From contig DKDL01000002.1 of NCBI GenBank assembly GCA_002449335.1, positions 1 through 64,000 on the forward strand: DNA of 64,000 bases, given 5' to 3'. The position numbers were made by a program, and so were the translations under genes. Positions 21,745 to 32,437 of the stretch are shown one piece after another. Each line of letters starts with the position of its first letter. Within the stretch, counting starts at the first letter, position 1. The DNA comes from Succinatimonas sp. UBA6849 (GTDB taxonomy: Bacteria > Pseudomonadota > Gammaproteobacteria > Enterobacterales > Succinivibrionaceae). The notes beneath the pieces are model-generated. The model saw only the letters and a program-made list of their open reading frames with translations. It ran no database searches and was not told the DNA's origin.

Positions 21745-22674
21745 TTATTTGATGCCACCAATTCTGTCAAATCTTACTGCTGTAGGCACCCATGCTGGGA
21801 GTGCGCTGTCGCTCTTACGTTTAAAATCAAAAGATAACCAAATTGCAGTTGTCTTACCTACAATATTCTCATATGGAACAAATCCCCAGAAACGGCTGTC
21901 CTTACTGTTGTCACGGTTATCACCCATTACAAAGTAGTTGTTTTCAGGAACCTTCCACATACCAACAGGACGTCCTGTTTGTACATAATAGTATCTGGAC
22001 ATTACAGGAGCATTAGGAGCCACTCTTATAGTGTGCTTTTCACCTTTATAGAAAGACTCTTCAAAAACATCAAAAGTCTCATTAAAGCCCATAACTTCAT
22101 CTTCAACAGTTTCAATCATCTTAGTTGAAATAAGTTCAGGAACAGCGCCTTCTTCAGCATCGTGCTTTAACACATACAAGTGCTTATCCTGATAAATGAT
22201 AGTGTCACCAGGCTCACCTACGATTCTCTTGATGAAGTCTACGTTCTTGTCTTCTGGGTACTTAAATACAATGATGTCGCCTCTTTTAGGCTCTGTTGTT
22301 TTGAAAAGTACTCTGTTTGTTAAAGGGTTCTTAATTCCGTACTCCCACTTGCTTACAGCGATAAAATCACCGTCTTGCAGTGTAGGTAACATAGAGCCAG
22401 ATGGAATTCTAAAAGGCTCATAGAGGAATGATCTGAATAAGAATACTATCAAGAGGATAAAGAATAATGATCCTACCTGACCTACAATATTCTTTGGTTC
22501 TAAAAGAGCTTTGCGCTCTTTAGATGAAAGTTTGCTATTCGCACTAGACTCTTCTAAACGAGCCTTTCTCTTTGGCCGTTCAAACTTATAGTCATATCCC
22601 CATGCTATTCCTGAAACCACAGTTGCAATAAATAGCACGAATGCAAATAAATTTTCTGAAATTAAACTTATCAT
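21745..22674 (-). CDS. lepB: Signal peptidase I
   Basis: LepB removes signal peptides from exported proteins at the outer face of the inner membrane. The protein has 309 residues. Two N-terminal transmembrane segments (about 8-26 and 66-85) precede the catalytic Ser in IPSGSMLPTL, the general-base Lys in NVDFIKRIVG, and box E in GDNRDNSKDSRFWGFV. It follows lepA by 18 nt in the lepA-lepB operon. Confidence 0.97.
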   Translation of the reverse strand: MISLISENLFAFVLFIATVVSGIAWGYDYKFERPKRKARLEESSANSKLSSKERKALLEPKNIVGQVGSLFFILLIVFLFRSFLYEPFRIPSGSMLPTLQDGDFIAVSKWEYGIKNPLTNRVLFKTTEPKRGDIIVFKYPEDKNVDFIKRIVGEPGDTIIYQDKHLYVLKHDAEEGAVPELISTKMIETVEDEVMGFNETFDVFEESFYKGEKHTIRVAPNAPVMSRYYYVQTGRPVGMWKVPENNYFVMGDNRDNSKDSRFWGFVPYENIVGKTTAIWLSFDFKRKSDSALPAWVPTAVRFDRIGGIK

Positions 22675-22692
22675 AATTATTCCTTTGTAAGT

Positions 22693-24504
22693 TTATTCCT
22701 TACCAACCTTCAAGATTGCAAGGAATGCATCCTGAGGAACTTCTACTCGACCTAACTGTTTCATACGTTTCTTACCAGCTTTCTGTTTTTCAAGTAGCTT
22801 TCTCTTACGAGTAATATCACCACCGTAACATTTTGCTAGCACGTCTTTACGCAGAGCTTTTACAGTACAACGAGCAATAATCTGTGAGCCGATAGCTGCC
22901 TGAATTGCAATATCGAACATCTGTCTTGGAATTACTTCCTTCATCTTCTCCACAATCGCTCTACCGCGAGATTGAGCTACAGAGCGATGTAAGATCACAG
23001 CTAAAGCGTCGACTCTTTCACCTGCAATTAAGATATCCATTCTTACTAGATCATCACAGTTAAAACGTTTGAAGCCATAATCTAATGAAGCATAACCTCT
23101 TGAAGCTGATTTGATTCTGTCAAAGAAATCTAACACCACCTCAGACATTGGGATTTCATAAGTTAAAGCAACCTGCTCACCGTGGTAAACAAGACCTGTC
23201 TGAATACCTCTCTTTTCCTGGCAGATCTTCATGATGGCACCTACGTACTCTGAAGGCATCAGCATACGGCATTCAGCAATAGGTTCTCTGATTTCTGCAA
23301 TATTAGAGATTGGAGGCAGTGCTGCTGGTGAGTCAATATGTAAGATCTCTCCATCAGTTTGTAGAATTTCATAAACTACAGTAGGAGCTGTAGTGATCAG
23401 GTTTAAGTTGTACTCTCTTTCAAGTCGCTCTTGAATGATTTCCATATGCAGCATACCTAAGAAGCCACATCTAAAACCAAAACCTAATGCTTTTGAGTTT
23501 TCTGGTTCAAAGAATAAAGAAGCATCATTTAAAGATAACTTTTCAAGAGCATCTCTAAAAGCATTGTAATCTTCAGTATCTACAGGGAACATACCTGCAT
23601 ATACCTGAGGTTTTACCTTCTTAAAACCAGGAAGAGGTTCTGTAGCTGCGTTCTTTACATGAGTGATGGTATCACCTACAGGAGCTGCGTGAACTGACTT
23701 AATATCACATACAACCCAACCTACTTCACCACAATGTAAAACTTCAACTTTAACTCTCTTAGGAGTTGAAATACCTAGTCCATCAACTTCCCAAGCACCC
23801 CCCTGTGACATAACCTTAATCTTGTCACCACGGCGCAAGGTACCATTCTTAACACGAACTAGAGCTACAACTCCTAAATAATCATCAAAATATGAATCGA
23901 TAATCAAAGCCTGTAGAGGACCGTCAGGATCTCCTGATGGAGCAGGAATTGCAGTTACAATTCTCTCTAAAACATCCTGTACGCCTACACCGGTTTTAGC
24001 AGAACATTTGCAAGCATCTTGAGCTTCAATACCAATCAGATCTTCAATTTCATCAATTGCTCTTTGAGGATCAGCTGAAGGTAAATCAATCTTGTTTAAA
24101 ACTGGGATAACTTCTAGATCTAAATTTACAGCCTGATAGCAGTTAGCTAAGGTCTGAGCTTCTACACCTTGACTTGCATCAACAACTAAAAGAGCACCTT
24201 CACAGGCAAATAAAGAACGAGATACCTCATATGAGAAATCCACGTGACCTGGAGTATCAATAAAGTTTAACTCGTAGGTTTTTCCGTCTTTTGCTTTGTA
24301 CTTTAAGGTTACTGCCTGAGCTTTAATAGTAATACCGCGCTCTCTCTCGATGTCCATGTTATCTAGAACCTGAGAGGTCATTTCACGTGCGCTCAAACCG
24401 CCACACAGCTGAATAAATCTGTCTGATAAGGTAGACTTACCATGATCGATATGTGCAATTACAGAAAAGTTTCTTACTAAACTGCGATCGTAAATTTCTG
24501 CCAT
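22693..24504 (-). CDS. lepA: Elongation factor 4 (LepA)
   Basis: A 603-residue translational GTPase (E. coli 599) implicated in 30S assembly and in rescuing stalled ribosomes. G1 is AHIDHGKST (17-25), G3 DTPGH, and G4 NKID. The EF4-specific C-terminal domain contains [20 protein letters not shown]. It starts the lepA-lepB-rnc-era-recO-rlmD series. The upstream gene is rseB; rseC, found between them in E. coli, is missing. Confidence 0.98.
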   Translation of the reverse strand: MAEIYDRSLVRNFSVIAHIDHGKSTLSDRFIQLCGGLSAREMTSQVLDNMDIERERGITIKAQAVTLKYKAKDGKTYELNFIDTPGHVDFSYEVSRSLFACEGALLVVDASQGVEAQTLANCYQAVNLDLEVIPVLNKIDLPSADPQRAIDEIEDLIGIEAQDACKCSAKTGVGVQDVLERIVTAIPAPSGDPDGPLQALIIDSYFDDYLGVVALVRVKNGTLRRGDKIKVMSQGGAWEVDGLGISTPKRVKVEVLHCGEVGWVVCDIKSVHAAPVGDTITHVKNAATEPLPGFKKVKPQVYAGMFPVDTEDYNAFRDALEKLSLNDASLFFEPENSKALGFGFRCGFLGMLHMEIIQERLEREYNLNLITTAPTVVYEILQTDGEILHIDSPAALPPISNIAEIREPIAECRMLMPSEYVGAIMKICQEKRGIQTGLVYHGEQVALTYEIPMSEVVLDFFDRIKSASRGYASLDYGFKRFNCDDLVRMDILIAGERVDALAVILHRSVAQSRGRAIVEKMKEVIPRQMFDIAIQAAIGSQIIARCTVKALRKDVLAKCYGGDITRKRKLLEKQKAGKKRMKQLGRVEVPQDAFLAILKVGKE

Positions 24505-24533
24505 TATTTATTCCAAAAGGTTATCAGGGGCCA

Positions 24534-24593
24534 CAGTTGCAGCCTGAACTAATTTAAACATTTAAACTAGCTATTTTAACAGGTTGCAGACTG
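24534..24593 (-). repeat. Imperfect inverted repeat between rseB and lepA
   Basis: CAGTTGCAGCCTG (24534-24546) and CAGGTTGCAGACTG (24580-24593) can form a stem of about 13 bp with one U-G pair and one bulge around a 33-nt AT-rich loop. No T tract follows, so it is not a classical terminator. It could mark a processing site or attenuate transcription from the rpoE operon into lepA. Confidence 0.4.
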
Positions 24594-24633
24594 ATTAAGA
24601 ATAACTTTTTGCGCAGTTGCAATTCATTCTTGA

Positions 24634-25578
24634 CTAGCGCAAAGGTGTAATTTTTGAAAGGACAATAGCACTTAGTTCTAAAGGAATTTCACCTACCACA
24701 GCATACTCGTTTTTTACTGAGTTTCTGCGCAGAACTGTTAAGGTGCCATCGGTAGCTGACTGAATATTAAGTGAGCTTACAGAATTCTTGTAAACCTTAA
24801 ATTCAACCATGCCATCTGTAAATGATTGGTACTCAAGTTCGGTACCATCTGCCTGTTTTTGAAATCCATCACTCTCAATCGTAAATGGTTTAGGTATAGT
24901 CAATTCAGGCCATATAGTTAAATCATTTTGCTTCTTTTTATTTGATAGTTTTTCTACTCTATCAAAAGTTTCATCAGGGAAAGACAAGTTCTCTGATGAT
25001 GCTGAGTGAACAGCTGATACGGTAAACTTTGAAGCTACAATCTGAGAAGGTGACAGAACTACTAACTCTACTGGTAAAGAGGTATCATCATCTTTTGAAA
25101 TTACGTAGCTGTACCTGACATCGTCTACAGGGGACATTCTGATTACAGTTACTTTGCGTCCTGCTAGTCTTGTTCTGCCTACGATAGTACAGTCATAACC
25201 TGTAAGACTTCTGTTTTTAGAAAAGATCCTGTCCCAAATCTGAGTCTGATGCCAGGATAATGGACCAATGTAAGAACGGTTATGATTGTAATCAAAACCT
25301 TTTTCTTGACGTAAGGCATAGCCTGCAATCTCATTGTTTAATGATTTCCAGGTTGTATAAGAAACAGAATTTTTATTGAAATGAGCCAATGCATACAGCT
25401 GCATTTGAGTCTGATCATTATCAATCACAGTAGCTTCAAAATCACGATCTGTATAAGCGCTCTTTACTGAGTTATACAGAGCGATACACTGATTTGAATT
25501 CTCGGCTATAGCCTGCTGTGAAAAAAATAAAACCGCCAGAGAAACTGCCCCGACGGTTTTTATAAAACTTTTAATCAT
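24634..25578 (-). CDS. rseB: Sigma-E regulatory protein RseB
   Basis: A 314-residue periplasmic protein of the MucB/RseB family. RseB binds the RseA periplasmic domain, protects it from DegS and senses lipopolysaccharide intermediates. An N-terminal signal peptide (about residues 1-25, ending QQAIA) is visible, then the lipoprotein-carrier-like large domain and a smaller C-terminal domain. Sequence similarity is moderate; position directly after rpoE-rseA makes the assignment firm. It begins 9 nt after rseA. Confidence 0.88.
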   Translation of the reverse strand: MIKSFIKTVGAVSLAVLFFSQQAIAENSNQCIALYNSVKSAYTDRDFEATVIDNDQTQMQLYALAHFNKNSVSYTTWKSLNNEIAGYALRQEKGFDYNHNRSYIGPLSWHQTQIWDRIFSKNRSLTGYDCTIVGRTRLAGRKVTVIRMSPVDDVRYSYVISKDDDTSLPVELVVLSPSQIVASKFTVSAVHSASSENLSFPDETFDRVEKLSNKKKQNDLTIWPELTIPKPFTIESDGFQKQADGTELEYQSFTDGMVEFKVYKNSVSSLNIQSATDGTLTVLRRNSVKNEYAVVGEIPLELSAIVLSKITPLR

Positions 25579-25587
25579 AAAAACTTT

Positions 25588-26187
25588 TTAATTTGAGGCG
25601 GTATCGAAAACATAGCCTCTAATGTAATTGTTAATACGCTCAACTTCAAGATTTTGTTGCTTTTTAAGCTCGGCACTGTTAACTCTGTCTTCATTTCGAT
25701 TCTGTGCCTGATTTGACTTATCGTTGAACTTTAAAGTCTTGTCATTGTGAGCTGTCTGATAGCTTGCAAGATTTACCCCTTCAACAGAACCTAAAGGAGC
25801 AGTAGTCTTATCACCTGTGATGCCTTCATCAGCATTGTATGTCTGCCAACCGATGATGGTAATTGCTGCAACAGATGCAGCTAAAGCTACCTGGGCGATA
25901 CCAAAAGAGAACTTCTTGAAAGCTACCTTAAATGAAGGAATTGAAATCTCTTTAATCTTAGCTGGTTCTGGCTTAATGTTCTCATTCTTAATCTGAGCCA
26001 TTACATTATCAGCTAAAGACATGTTGACTTTAGATGGCAGTTCATTTCTCAATGCAGCACCGATTAGTGACCAGTTTTGCATGTGAGACAGAGACTCTTC
26101 TGACACTTTCTGTGTGGTGGTATTCTCACCATCAAAAAGAGCTGATTCATTCTCTAAATCTCTGTTTAACTGCTCTGATTTCAACAT
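25588..26187 (-). CDS. rseA: Anti-sigma-E factor RseA
   Basis: RseA holds sigma-E at the membrane until cleaved by DegS and RseP. The ATG at 26187 is chosen because AGGAG lies 7 nt upstream, giving 199 residues; a longer reading would start at a TTG without a ribosome site. The N-terminal cytoplasmic part contains ALFDGEN and the conserved MQNWSLIGAALRNE. A transmembrane helix lies near residues 95-117 (VALAASVAAITIIGW), followed by a periplasmic tail. It is 21 nt after rpoE. Confidence 0.9.
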   Translation of the reverse strand: MLKSEQLNRDLENESALFDGENTTTQKVSEESLSHMQNWSLIGAALRNELPSKVNMSLADNVMAQIKNENIKPEPAKIKEISIPSFKVAFKKFSFGIAQVALAASVAAITIIGWQTYNADEGITGDKTTAPLGSVEGVNLASYQTAHNDKTLKFNDKSNQAQNRNEDRVNSAELKKQQNLEVERINNYIRGYVFDTASN

Positions 26188-26208
26188 ACACAAACTCCTA
26201 AACAACCG

Positions 26209-26805
26209 TTACTTTACAGCAAATTTGTTCATTTTCTCTTCAATAAACTGTCTGGCTCTGAATATTCTTGAACGAACGGTTCCAACAGGAACTTTCTCGA
26301 CAAGAGAAATGTCTTCATATGACATTCCTTCGACTTCCCTTAAGGTGATTGCTCGCCTTAATTCTTCTGGAAGCGCATTCATCGCATTGACAATCACTTG
26401 CTGTAATTCTTGCGATTCTATTATTCTATCTGGTGTATCTTTGCTTGCTAAAACACCCTGTTCATCAATTGACTGAAATTCTTCAGAATCAACATCAACA
26501 TTGTGTTTGTGCTTTGAATTCGACTCAATGTATGATTTGGCCGCATTCACAACAATTCTATACAACCATGTATAAAAGGAACTTTCACCACGAAAGCTGT
26601 TAATTGCTTTGTAAGCTTTAATAAAAGCTTCTTGAGCAACATCGCTGACATCATCACTGCTGTTCAGAAATTTTGAAATTATCTGAGCTACACGGTGCTG
26701 ATATTTTATTACCAGAATGTTGTAGGCATTAACATCGCCTTCCTGCACCCGCTTTACGATTGCTTCATCACTTGAAGCTTGCAAATTTTCGTTCACGGAT
26801 GACAT
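26209..26805 (-). CDS. rpoE: RNA polymerase sigma-E factor RpoE
   Basis: A 198-residue ECF sigma factor for the envelope-stress response. Region 2 includes DVAQEAFIKAYKAINSFRGES and the -10 reader FYTWLYRIVVNAAKSY. Region 4 includes ALPEELRRAITLREVEGMSYE and PVGTVRSRIFRARQFI. It heads rpoE-rseA-rseB and has a sigma-E type promoter just upstream, so it is probably autoregulated. It diverges from nadB, as in E. coli. Confidence 0.97.
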   Translation of the reverse strand: MSSVNENLQASSDEAIVKRVQEGDVNAYNILVIKYQHRVAQIISKFLNSSDDVSDVAQEAFIKAYKAINSFRGESSFYTWLYRIVVNAAKSYIESNSKHKHNVDVDSEEFQSIDEQGVLASKDTPDRIIESQELQQVIVNAMNALPEELRRAITLREVEGMSYEDISLVEKVPVGTVRSRIFRARQFIEEKMNKFAVK

Positions 26806-27184
26806 CCTTTTAACACCTTTTGAAACTTAGACTGAGGGTTGATAAAAAAAGTTCAATAAATTTTTTTAAGACAGATTAGATTAAAACTGTCTGATCAGAA
26901 TTCCTCAATTATATATTAATGCCATTAATTTGAAAACAGCATGTATTTACAGCTTTCTCAATATGAGATCACAATACAATCTACATTTAAATCGCAAAAC
27001 TAATACACCTTAAAGATATTTCCCATTCAACTTATTCACTATATTGAACCTAAAAATGAGAAAAAATGTAAATATGTTTCATTTAGCAAAATTGGATGTA
27101 AAATTATCTGTTGGAAGTTTTAGAAATTTAGTACAGATTAATCAGAAACTGATCAATTCACTTTGTGCTATACAGGATTAGAAA
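26806..27184. other. Divergent rpoE / nadB intergenic region
   Basis: This 379-nt AT-rich spacer holds the rpoE promoter (annotated separately) near its left end. The right side must hold the nadB promoter, but I see no convincing -35/-10 pair. No small open frame with a ribosome site and no riboswitch were recognised. Confidence 0.5.
26827..26854 (-). promoter_or_regulatory. Sigma-E dependent autoregulatory promoter of rpoE
   Basis: On the minus strand GAACTT (26849-26854) is followed after 17 nt by TCTAA (26827-26831), matching the sigma-E consensus GAACTT-N16/17-TCTRA. The predicted start near 26820 leaves a leader of only about 15 nt before the rpoE ATG at 26805. Both consensus elements and spacing fit, so autoregulation is likely. 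Confidence 0.75.
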
Positions 27185-28795
27185 ATGAACTACACAACAG
27201 ATTGTTTAATCATTGGTAGTGGTGCTGCAGGTCTTACTCTTGCTCTGGGCATCGCTGATAAGGCAAAGGTAATCGTTCTCTCAAAAGAAGGTGCTTGTGC
27301 CGGTTCTACTAATTACGCTCAGGGCGGTATCGCCGGCGTATACAACATCAAAGATGATGACGACAGTATTCAAGCTCATATTAAAGACACCTGCATTGCT
27401 GGTGGTTTCCTTTGTGATGAAAAGACAGTTGAGTTTGTAGCAAAGAATGCTCACGATGCAATTCAGTGGTTAATTGACACTGGTGTTCCTTTTGATATGA
27501 AAGAGACTGAGCCTACTGAAGCTCAATCTCCATACCACTTACACAGAGAAGGTGGTCACTCTCACAGAAGAATTTTCCACGCTGAAGATCATACAGGCAA
27601 GTCAATTCAGGAAACCTTAATTGCTAAGGCTAGAGCTCATAAGAACATCACTGTGCTTGAAAATCACAATGCAATCGACCTTGTTACCACCAAGAAATTG
27701 GGTATGGCAGGTAACAGAGTTTTAGGTGCTTATGTTTTAAATACTGAAACTAACCACGTTGAGACCATTAGAGCAAGATTTATCGCTCTATGCACAGGCG
27801 GAGCTTCAAAGGTTTACCAGTACACATGTAACCCAGAGGTAAGCTCAGGTGATGGTATTGCTATGGCTTACAGAGCTGGCTGCCGTGTTGCAAATATGGA
27901 GTTCAATCAGTTCCATCCAACAACTCTATATTGCGATGCTGATAGAAACTTCCTTCTAACAGAAGCACTAAGAGGCGAAGGTGCTCAGTTAAAGCGTCCT
28001 GATGGCACCCGTTTCATGCAAGATTACGACAAGAGACTAGAGTTAGCTCCTCGTGATATCGTTGCTAGAGCAATTGATCATGAAATGAAGAAATTAGGTG
28101 CTCACTGCATGTACCTAGATATCTCATTTAAAGATCCTGAGTTCTTAAAGAAACACTTCCCTACTATTTATGAGAGATGCTTAAAGGTTGGTATCGATAT
28201 TACCAAGCAACCTATTCCTATTGTGCCAGCAGCTCACTTTACCTGCGGTGGCATTATGGTAGACAGAAAGTCTCGTACCGATCTTGATGGTCTATATGCT
28301 GTAGGTGAGTGTTCTTACACAGGTCTTCACGGTGCTAACCGTCTGGCTTCAAACTCATTACTTGAGTGCGTTGTTTACGGTAAGGCTGCTGCTACCGATA
28401 TCTTAAAACACCTGCCAGATGACAACTACGACATTGCTGAGATCCCTGATTGGGATGAAAGTCAGGTTACTAACTCAGATGAGGAAGTTATCATCACCCA
28501 CAACTGGCATGAGTTAAGATTAACCATGTGGGATTATGTAGGTATCGTAAGAACTAACAAACGTCTTGAAAGAGCAATGCACAGAATCGAGATGTTAAAG
28601 CGTGAAGTTCATGAGTACTATTCAAACTTCAGAGTTTCAAGAAACTTACTAGAGCTTCGTAACTTACTTGATGTCGCAGAGTTAATTGTTCGTTCAGCAA
28701 TGGCAAGAAAAGAGTCACGTGGTCTTCACTACAACCTAGACTACCCACAGACTGACGAGCACTCAGGTCCTACTATTATCAATCCTAAAGTTTAA
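27185..28795 (+). CDS. nadB: L-aspartate oxidase
   Basis: NadB oxidises L-aspartate to iminoaspartate, the first step of de novo NAD synthesis, with FAD and, in anaerobes, fumarate as acceptor. The protein has 536 residues (E. coli 540). The FAD motif [13 protein letters not shown] starts at residue 9, [12 protein letters not shown] and [19 protein letters not shown] form the substrate region, and [20 protein letters not shown] matches the succinate-dehydrogenase-type flavoprotein fold. It diverges from rpoE; nadA and nadC are not in the window. Confidence 0.96.
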   Translation: MNYTTDCLIIGSGAAGLTLALGIADKAKVIVLSKEGACAGSTNYAQGGIAGVYNIKDDDDSIQAHIKDTCIAGGFLCDEKTVEFVAKNAHDAIQWLIDTGVPFDMKETEPTEAQSPYHLHREGGHSHRRIFHAEDHTGKSIQETLIAKARAHKNITVLENHNAIDLVTTKKLGMAGNRVLGAYVLNTETNHVETIRARFIALCTGGASKVYQYTCNPEVSSGDGIAMAYRAGCRVANMEFNQFHPTTLYCDADRNFLLTEALRGEGAQLKRPDGTRFMQDYDKRLELAPRDIVARAIDHEMKKLGAHCMYLDISFKDPEFLKKHFPTIYERCLKVGIDITKQPIPIVPAAHFTCGGIMVDRKSRTDLDGLYAVGECSYTGLHGANRLASNSLLECVVYGKAAATDILKHLPDDNYDIAEIPDWDESQVTNSDEEVIITHNWHELRLTMWDYVGIVRTNKRLERAMHRIEMLKREVHEYYSNFRVSRNLLELRNLLDVAELIVRSAMARKESRGLHYNLDYPQTDEHSGPTIINPKV

Positions 28796-28813
28796 CATTC
28801 TAGGTTTTATTCG

Positions 28814-28840
28814 CTCATAAGGTTTTGCTAACCTTATGAG
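28814..28840 (+). repeat. Hairpin after nadB
   Basis: CTCATAAGGTT (28814-28824) and AACCTTATGAG (28830-28840) form a perfect 11-bp stem with a 5-nt loop, 18 nt after the nadB stop. There is no T tract, so it is more likely an mRNA-stabilising 3' hairpin than a terminator. Confidence 0.6.
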
Positions 28841-28894
28841 TTGATAATAGCTTCGACCTTTAGATTTAAAACTTTTAATTACAAAAAAGTGCAT

Positions 28895-28924
28895 AAAGGA
28901 AGAGTAAATTCTCTTCCTTTTTTT
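28895..28924 (+). terminator. Intrinsic terminator of nadB
   Basis: AAAGGAAGAG and CTCTTCCTTT pair around a TAAATT loop and continue into four more Ts (28921-28924). It lies about 50 nt before the channel gene and separates the two transcription units. Confidence 0.85.
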
Positions 28925-28973
28925 CGTGATAAACTGTACAAAAAATTTATCAGGACAGATAGTTTTATAAATT

Positions 28974-31900
28974 ATGAAAAGATTATTTGCATCAGTTTTA
29001 TGTGCTCTTCTTATGCAAGGAAGCGCACTTGCAACCACTCTCCAAACTCAAATTGGTGATATTTCAGTTCCAACAGCAAAAGAAATCAATGAACAAATTG
29101 ATTCTTTAGCCTCAGATGCGTCTTTATCAGATGATGATAAAAAATCACTAGGCGCTCTGTATAAAACTGGATTGGACACCCTAGATCAGATAGCGGATTT
29201 AACAAGTCAGCAAAAAGATCTTGATAAAAGCTTAAAAGATGCAAATAAAAAGCTATTAAAGTTAGCTAATGACTATACCAATCAACAAAAGATTGAACCC
29301 TTAACTAGCGATGATATCAAGAACCTCTCTGATAGTGATTTAGATGCTAGATTAGAGAAAGCTCAACGTGATCTTGTAACAGCTCAGATTGAACTTAATA
29401 ACGCATCTGACGCTCATAACAAGGTACAGACTCTTCCTGAAAAAGCACAAAATACAGTTACTCAGAACAACGATAAGATTAAAGATCTTTTATCTACTAT
29501 TGATAAAAATGCCAATCCTGATCTTTTCAAGAATCGTGTTTACGCTCTGTTAATTTGTAAAGCAAATCTTGAGAATTCTCTATTTAAAAACAAGCTAGCA
29601 AACCTCTCAATTCTGCAAGATTTAGCAAACTATGAGCAAAAGATTGCTAACATCAAATACAACAGATTAGATAAAGACGTTAAGACCTTAAGTCTTAAAA
29701 AGAACCTAGATTATTCTGTTGATGATGAGGAAAAACAAAACGAAGCTATCAGTAAAAAAGATCCTCAGCTTGCTAAAATGGTTGATAGCATCAAGAAAAT
29801 TAACAGTTATCTTTTAGAACATCGTCAAAAGAATGCACTCTATCAGCATGACTATCAGGAAGTAGATTCTGCTTTAACTAAAGTAGATCAAATGCAAAAG
29901 GATCTTGATAATCAAATCAAGGAATTAGGCAAAAGCTTGGTTTTATCAAGATTGTTAAACAAGCAACTGTCAATGTTGCCAAATGTACAGCTAAGCTACG
30001 ATCTTGATGAGGTAATTGCCAACCTTAATATCTATATCTATGAATTAAGAGAGCAAACTGACAAGTTGCTAGATATAGAGATTATTGTTAATCAGGATAT
30101 CAAGAAAAATCCATCTTTAGAAAAGTACAGAAGTGATTTAACTACTCTCTACTCTCAAAGAAGACGCGTGCTAAGTGAGTTGTACCAGGTACTCGCTAAC
30201 GAGCTGAGCACAACCATTGAGTTAAAGGTAAAATACACAAGTTACAACAACATCAGAACCAAGATCAAATCTGATATCTCAGAGCAGTTGTTCTGGGTAA
30301 AATCAAATCAGTCTTTAGGGTCTGAGTTTATTTACACATTAGTACCTACTATTAAATATGAGTTTGGTAACTTATTAAATAAACTATCAAGTGACAAGTT
30401 TAAAGCACACACCACAAAGACTGCTCTTTTAGTGGTACTGCCATTCATTCTTTTAGCTTTGATTGTTGTTTCATTTAACAGCAGAATTCAAAGATACAAT
30501 AACGAGCTTGCTCTACGCTTAGACAGAAAGAATGATTCTATCTTTGTAACACCTGCTGCAATCATCAATAACATGATCATGATGGTGCCTCGACTATCGT
30601 GGATGGTAGTTATAGGTTCTATCGTCATCTGTCTGTCTTTGGCTACCACAAATTTACAGTACCAAATCATTCTTATCATGGTACTGCATATCTTTGTATT
30701 CGTGTTCTTCTTACAGATTATTAAGCCAAACGCTTTAGTTCAAAGACACTTTAGTGTTCAGCCTTATAAATTAAGACAGTATAGAAATCTATTAAATCAG
30801 GTATGGATCTTCTCATTGCCACTGCTGATTTTTGCTAATGTAGCTGAGACTGACTCAAACTTTATTTATGCAGATATCACTTCATTTATCGTGGTTCTGT
30901 TGTCTTGCGCTGCTCTGCTGTTTATTTCAGTCAGAATGTTTGTAAGAAACCTAGCTGACTTTGCAAACTCATCAGCTACAGCAGTTGTTGGAAGTTTTAT
31001 TGCGATTATCGTATGCTTAATGGCAGTACTGTTTGTAGCTTCTGGTTACTTGTATTCAATCGTAACTCTAACCAACAGACTTGCCTTTACCTGTTACATC
31101 ATTTTAGCTTACTATCTTGTAAGCCAAACTATCCACCGTATGATGCATGTCTACATCTTTAAAGCTTCTTTAAAGAAGAAACATGCTCAAGATGATAACA
31201 ACAGTGAGGAAATTACCGCACAGAACTTTATTGCAATGCTGAACATGAGCCCTTCTCATTTATGTTCAAAAGCTTTTAAGATTGTAAACACTGCACTGCT
31301 TACAATTACAGCCTTCTTTATGTACATTCAGTGGAATGATCTAGCATCAGTCTTAAGATACTTAGATACCATTCAGATTTGGACAAAGACAGAGCTTGTA
31401 AATGGAACCCCAGTAGTAACAGACTATCTGTCACTAGCTAACATTCTTTTAGCAATATTTATTCTGATTATCACAAGTGTCCTGAATAAGAACTTACCTT
31501 CTATTTTAGAAAAGCTCCTGCTCATCAAGAAAGGCATCAATCAGAAGAGCACCGGCTATACCGTAAAGGTAATTACCTCATACCTCATCACAGGTTTCGG
31601 AATCATATGTGCGGCCGGTTCTGTGGGAATACGATGGGAAAACCTACAGTGGTTAGTTGCAGCCTTATCTGTAGGCTTAGGTTTCGGTCTTCAGGAAATC
31701 TTTGCTAATTTCGTATCTGGTATCATTCTTCTGTTTGAAAGACAGACCAGAGTTGGCGATATCATTACCTTGAATGGTCTATCAGGAACAGTAAACAAGA
31801 TCAGAATTCGTTCTACTACAGTGATGTCTTTTGAGAACAAGGAAGTAATGATCCCTAACAAAGAGTTCATCACCTCAGCTCTTACTAACTGGTCTTTAAC

Positions 31901-32339
31901 CAGTACAGTTACTAAGTTAGAGTTCGTAGTAGGTGTTGCTTACGATGCTGATGTTGAAAAGGCAAAGAGTCTGTTACTTTCTATTGTTAACAGATGCCGT
32001 TACATTTCAAAGGAGCAAGCTTCTTTAATCTACATTAAAGAGCTAGCAGCAAGCTCTGTTAACATTTGCGCTGAAGTCTATGTAACAAACATTGGCGACA
32101 GAAAACTCACTATGGATTATTTAAGCCGTGAGACCTTAAGTGTCTTTGCTAAGAACGGCATCGAAATTCCATTCGATCAGTTAGATCTTCATGTAAAGAC
32201 CTTAGAAAAAGACGAGTTCATCAAGCAATTGAGAAATGGACTTTTCAATAAGAATAACGATTCAGAGCTTAAGGTGGAACTTGAAAATAAGACTTCTGAA
32301 AACAAGGTTACCCCTCAGCTAGAAAATGCTAAGGCATAA
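28974..32339 (+). CDS. MscK/MscM-type mechanosensitive channel
   Basis: A 1121-residue inner-membrane channel of the large MscS subfamily (E. coli MscK 1120, MscM 1107), which releases osmolytes on hypo-osmotic shock. A signal peptide (about residues 1-20, ending SALA) leads into a long periplasmic coiled-coil-rich domain of about 450 residues. Roughly ten transmembrane helices follow, then the MscS core: pore-lining GLGFGLQEIFANFVSGI, the beta domain with RQTRVGDIITLNG and VMIPNKEFITSALTNWS, and a C-terminal alpha/beta domain. I cannot separate MscK from MscM by eye, so no symbol is given. It is flanked by terminators and is monocistronic. Confidence 0.88.
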   Translation: MKRLFASVLCALLMQGSALATTLQTQIGDISVPTAKEINEQIDSLASDASLSDDDKKSLGALYKTGLDTLDQIADLTSQQKDLDKSLKDANKKLLKLANDYTNQQKIEPLTSDDIKNLSDSDLDARLEKAQRDLVTAQIELNNASDAHNKVQTLPEKAQNTVTQNNDKIKDLLSTIDKNANPDLFKNRVYALLICKANLENSLFKNKLANLSILQDLANYEQKIANIKYNRLDKDVKTLSLKKNLDYSVDDEEKQNEAISKKDPQLAKMVDSIKKINSYLLEHRQKNALYQHDYQEVDSALTKVDQMQKDLDNQIKELGKSLVLSRLLNKQLSMLPNVQLSYDLDEVIANLNIYIYELREQTDKLLDIEIIVNQDIKKNPSLEKYRSDLTTLYSQRRRVLSELYQVLANELSTTIELKVKYTSYNNIRTKIKSDISEQLFWVKSNQSLGSEFIYTLVPTIKYEFGNLLNKLSSDKFKAHTTKTALLVVLPFILLALIVVSFNSRIQRYNNELALRLDRKNDSIFVTPAAIINNMIMMVPRLSWMVVIGSIVICLSLATTNLQYQIILIMVLHIFVFVFFLQIIKPNALVQRHFSVQPYKLRQYRNLLNQVWIFSLPLLIFANVAETDSNFIYADITSFIVVLLSCAALLFISVRMFVRNLADFANSSATAVVGSFIAIIVCLMAVLFVASGYLYSIVTLTNRLAFTCYIILAYYLVSQTIHRMMHVYIFKASLKKKHAQDDNNSEEITAQNFIAMLNMSPSHLCSKAFKIVNTALLTITAFFMYIQWNDLASVLRYLDTIQIWTKTELVNGTPVVTDYLSLANILLAIFILIITSVLNKNLPSILEKLLLIKKGINQKSTGYTVKVITSYLITGFGIICAAGSVGIRWENLQWLVAALSVGLGFGLQEIFANFVSGIILLFERQTRVGDIITLNGLSGTVNKIRIRSTTVMSFENKEVMIPNKEFITSALTNWSLTSTVTKLEFVVGVAYDADVEKAKSLLLSIVNRCRYISKEQASLIYIKELAASSVNICAEVYVTNIGDRKLTMDYLSRETLSVFAKNGIEIPFDQLDLHVKTLEKDEFIKQLRNGLFNKNNDSELKVELENKTSENKVTPQLENAKA

Positions 32340-32376
32340 ATTGGAGATAGATTGAAAACTCCATCTTAAAAACGAC

Positions 32377-32402
32377 GAGGGGAAGCTTACGCTTCCCCTT
32401 TT
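32377..32402 (+). terminator. Intrinsic terminator of the channel gene
   Basis: GGGGAAGC (32379-32386) and GCTTCCCC (32391-32398) pair around TTAC and end in TTTT. A second small stem, TTGTTTGC/GCAAACAA, follows immediately before the convergent ferredoxin gene. Confidence 0.85.
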
Positions 32403-32437
32403 AGTTGTTTGCAAGAGCAAACAAAGAATTCTTAAGA

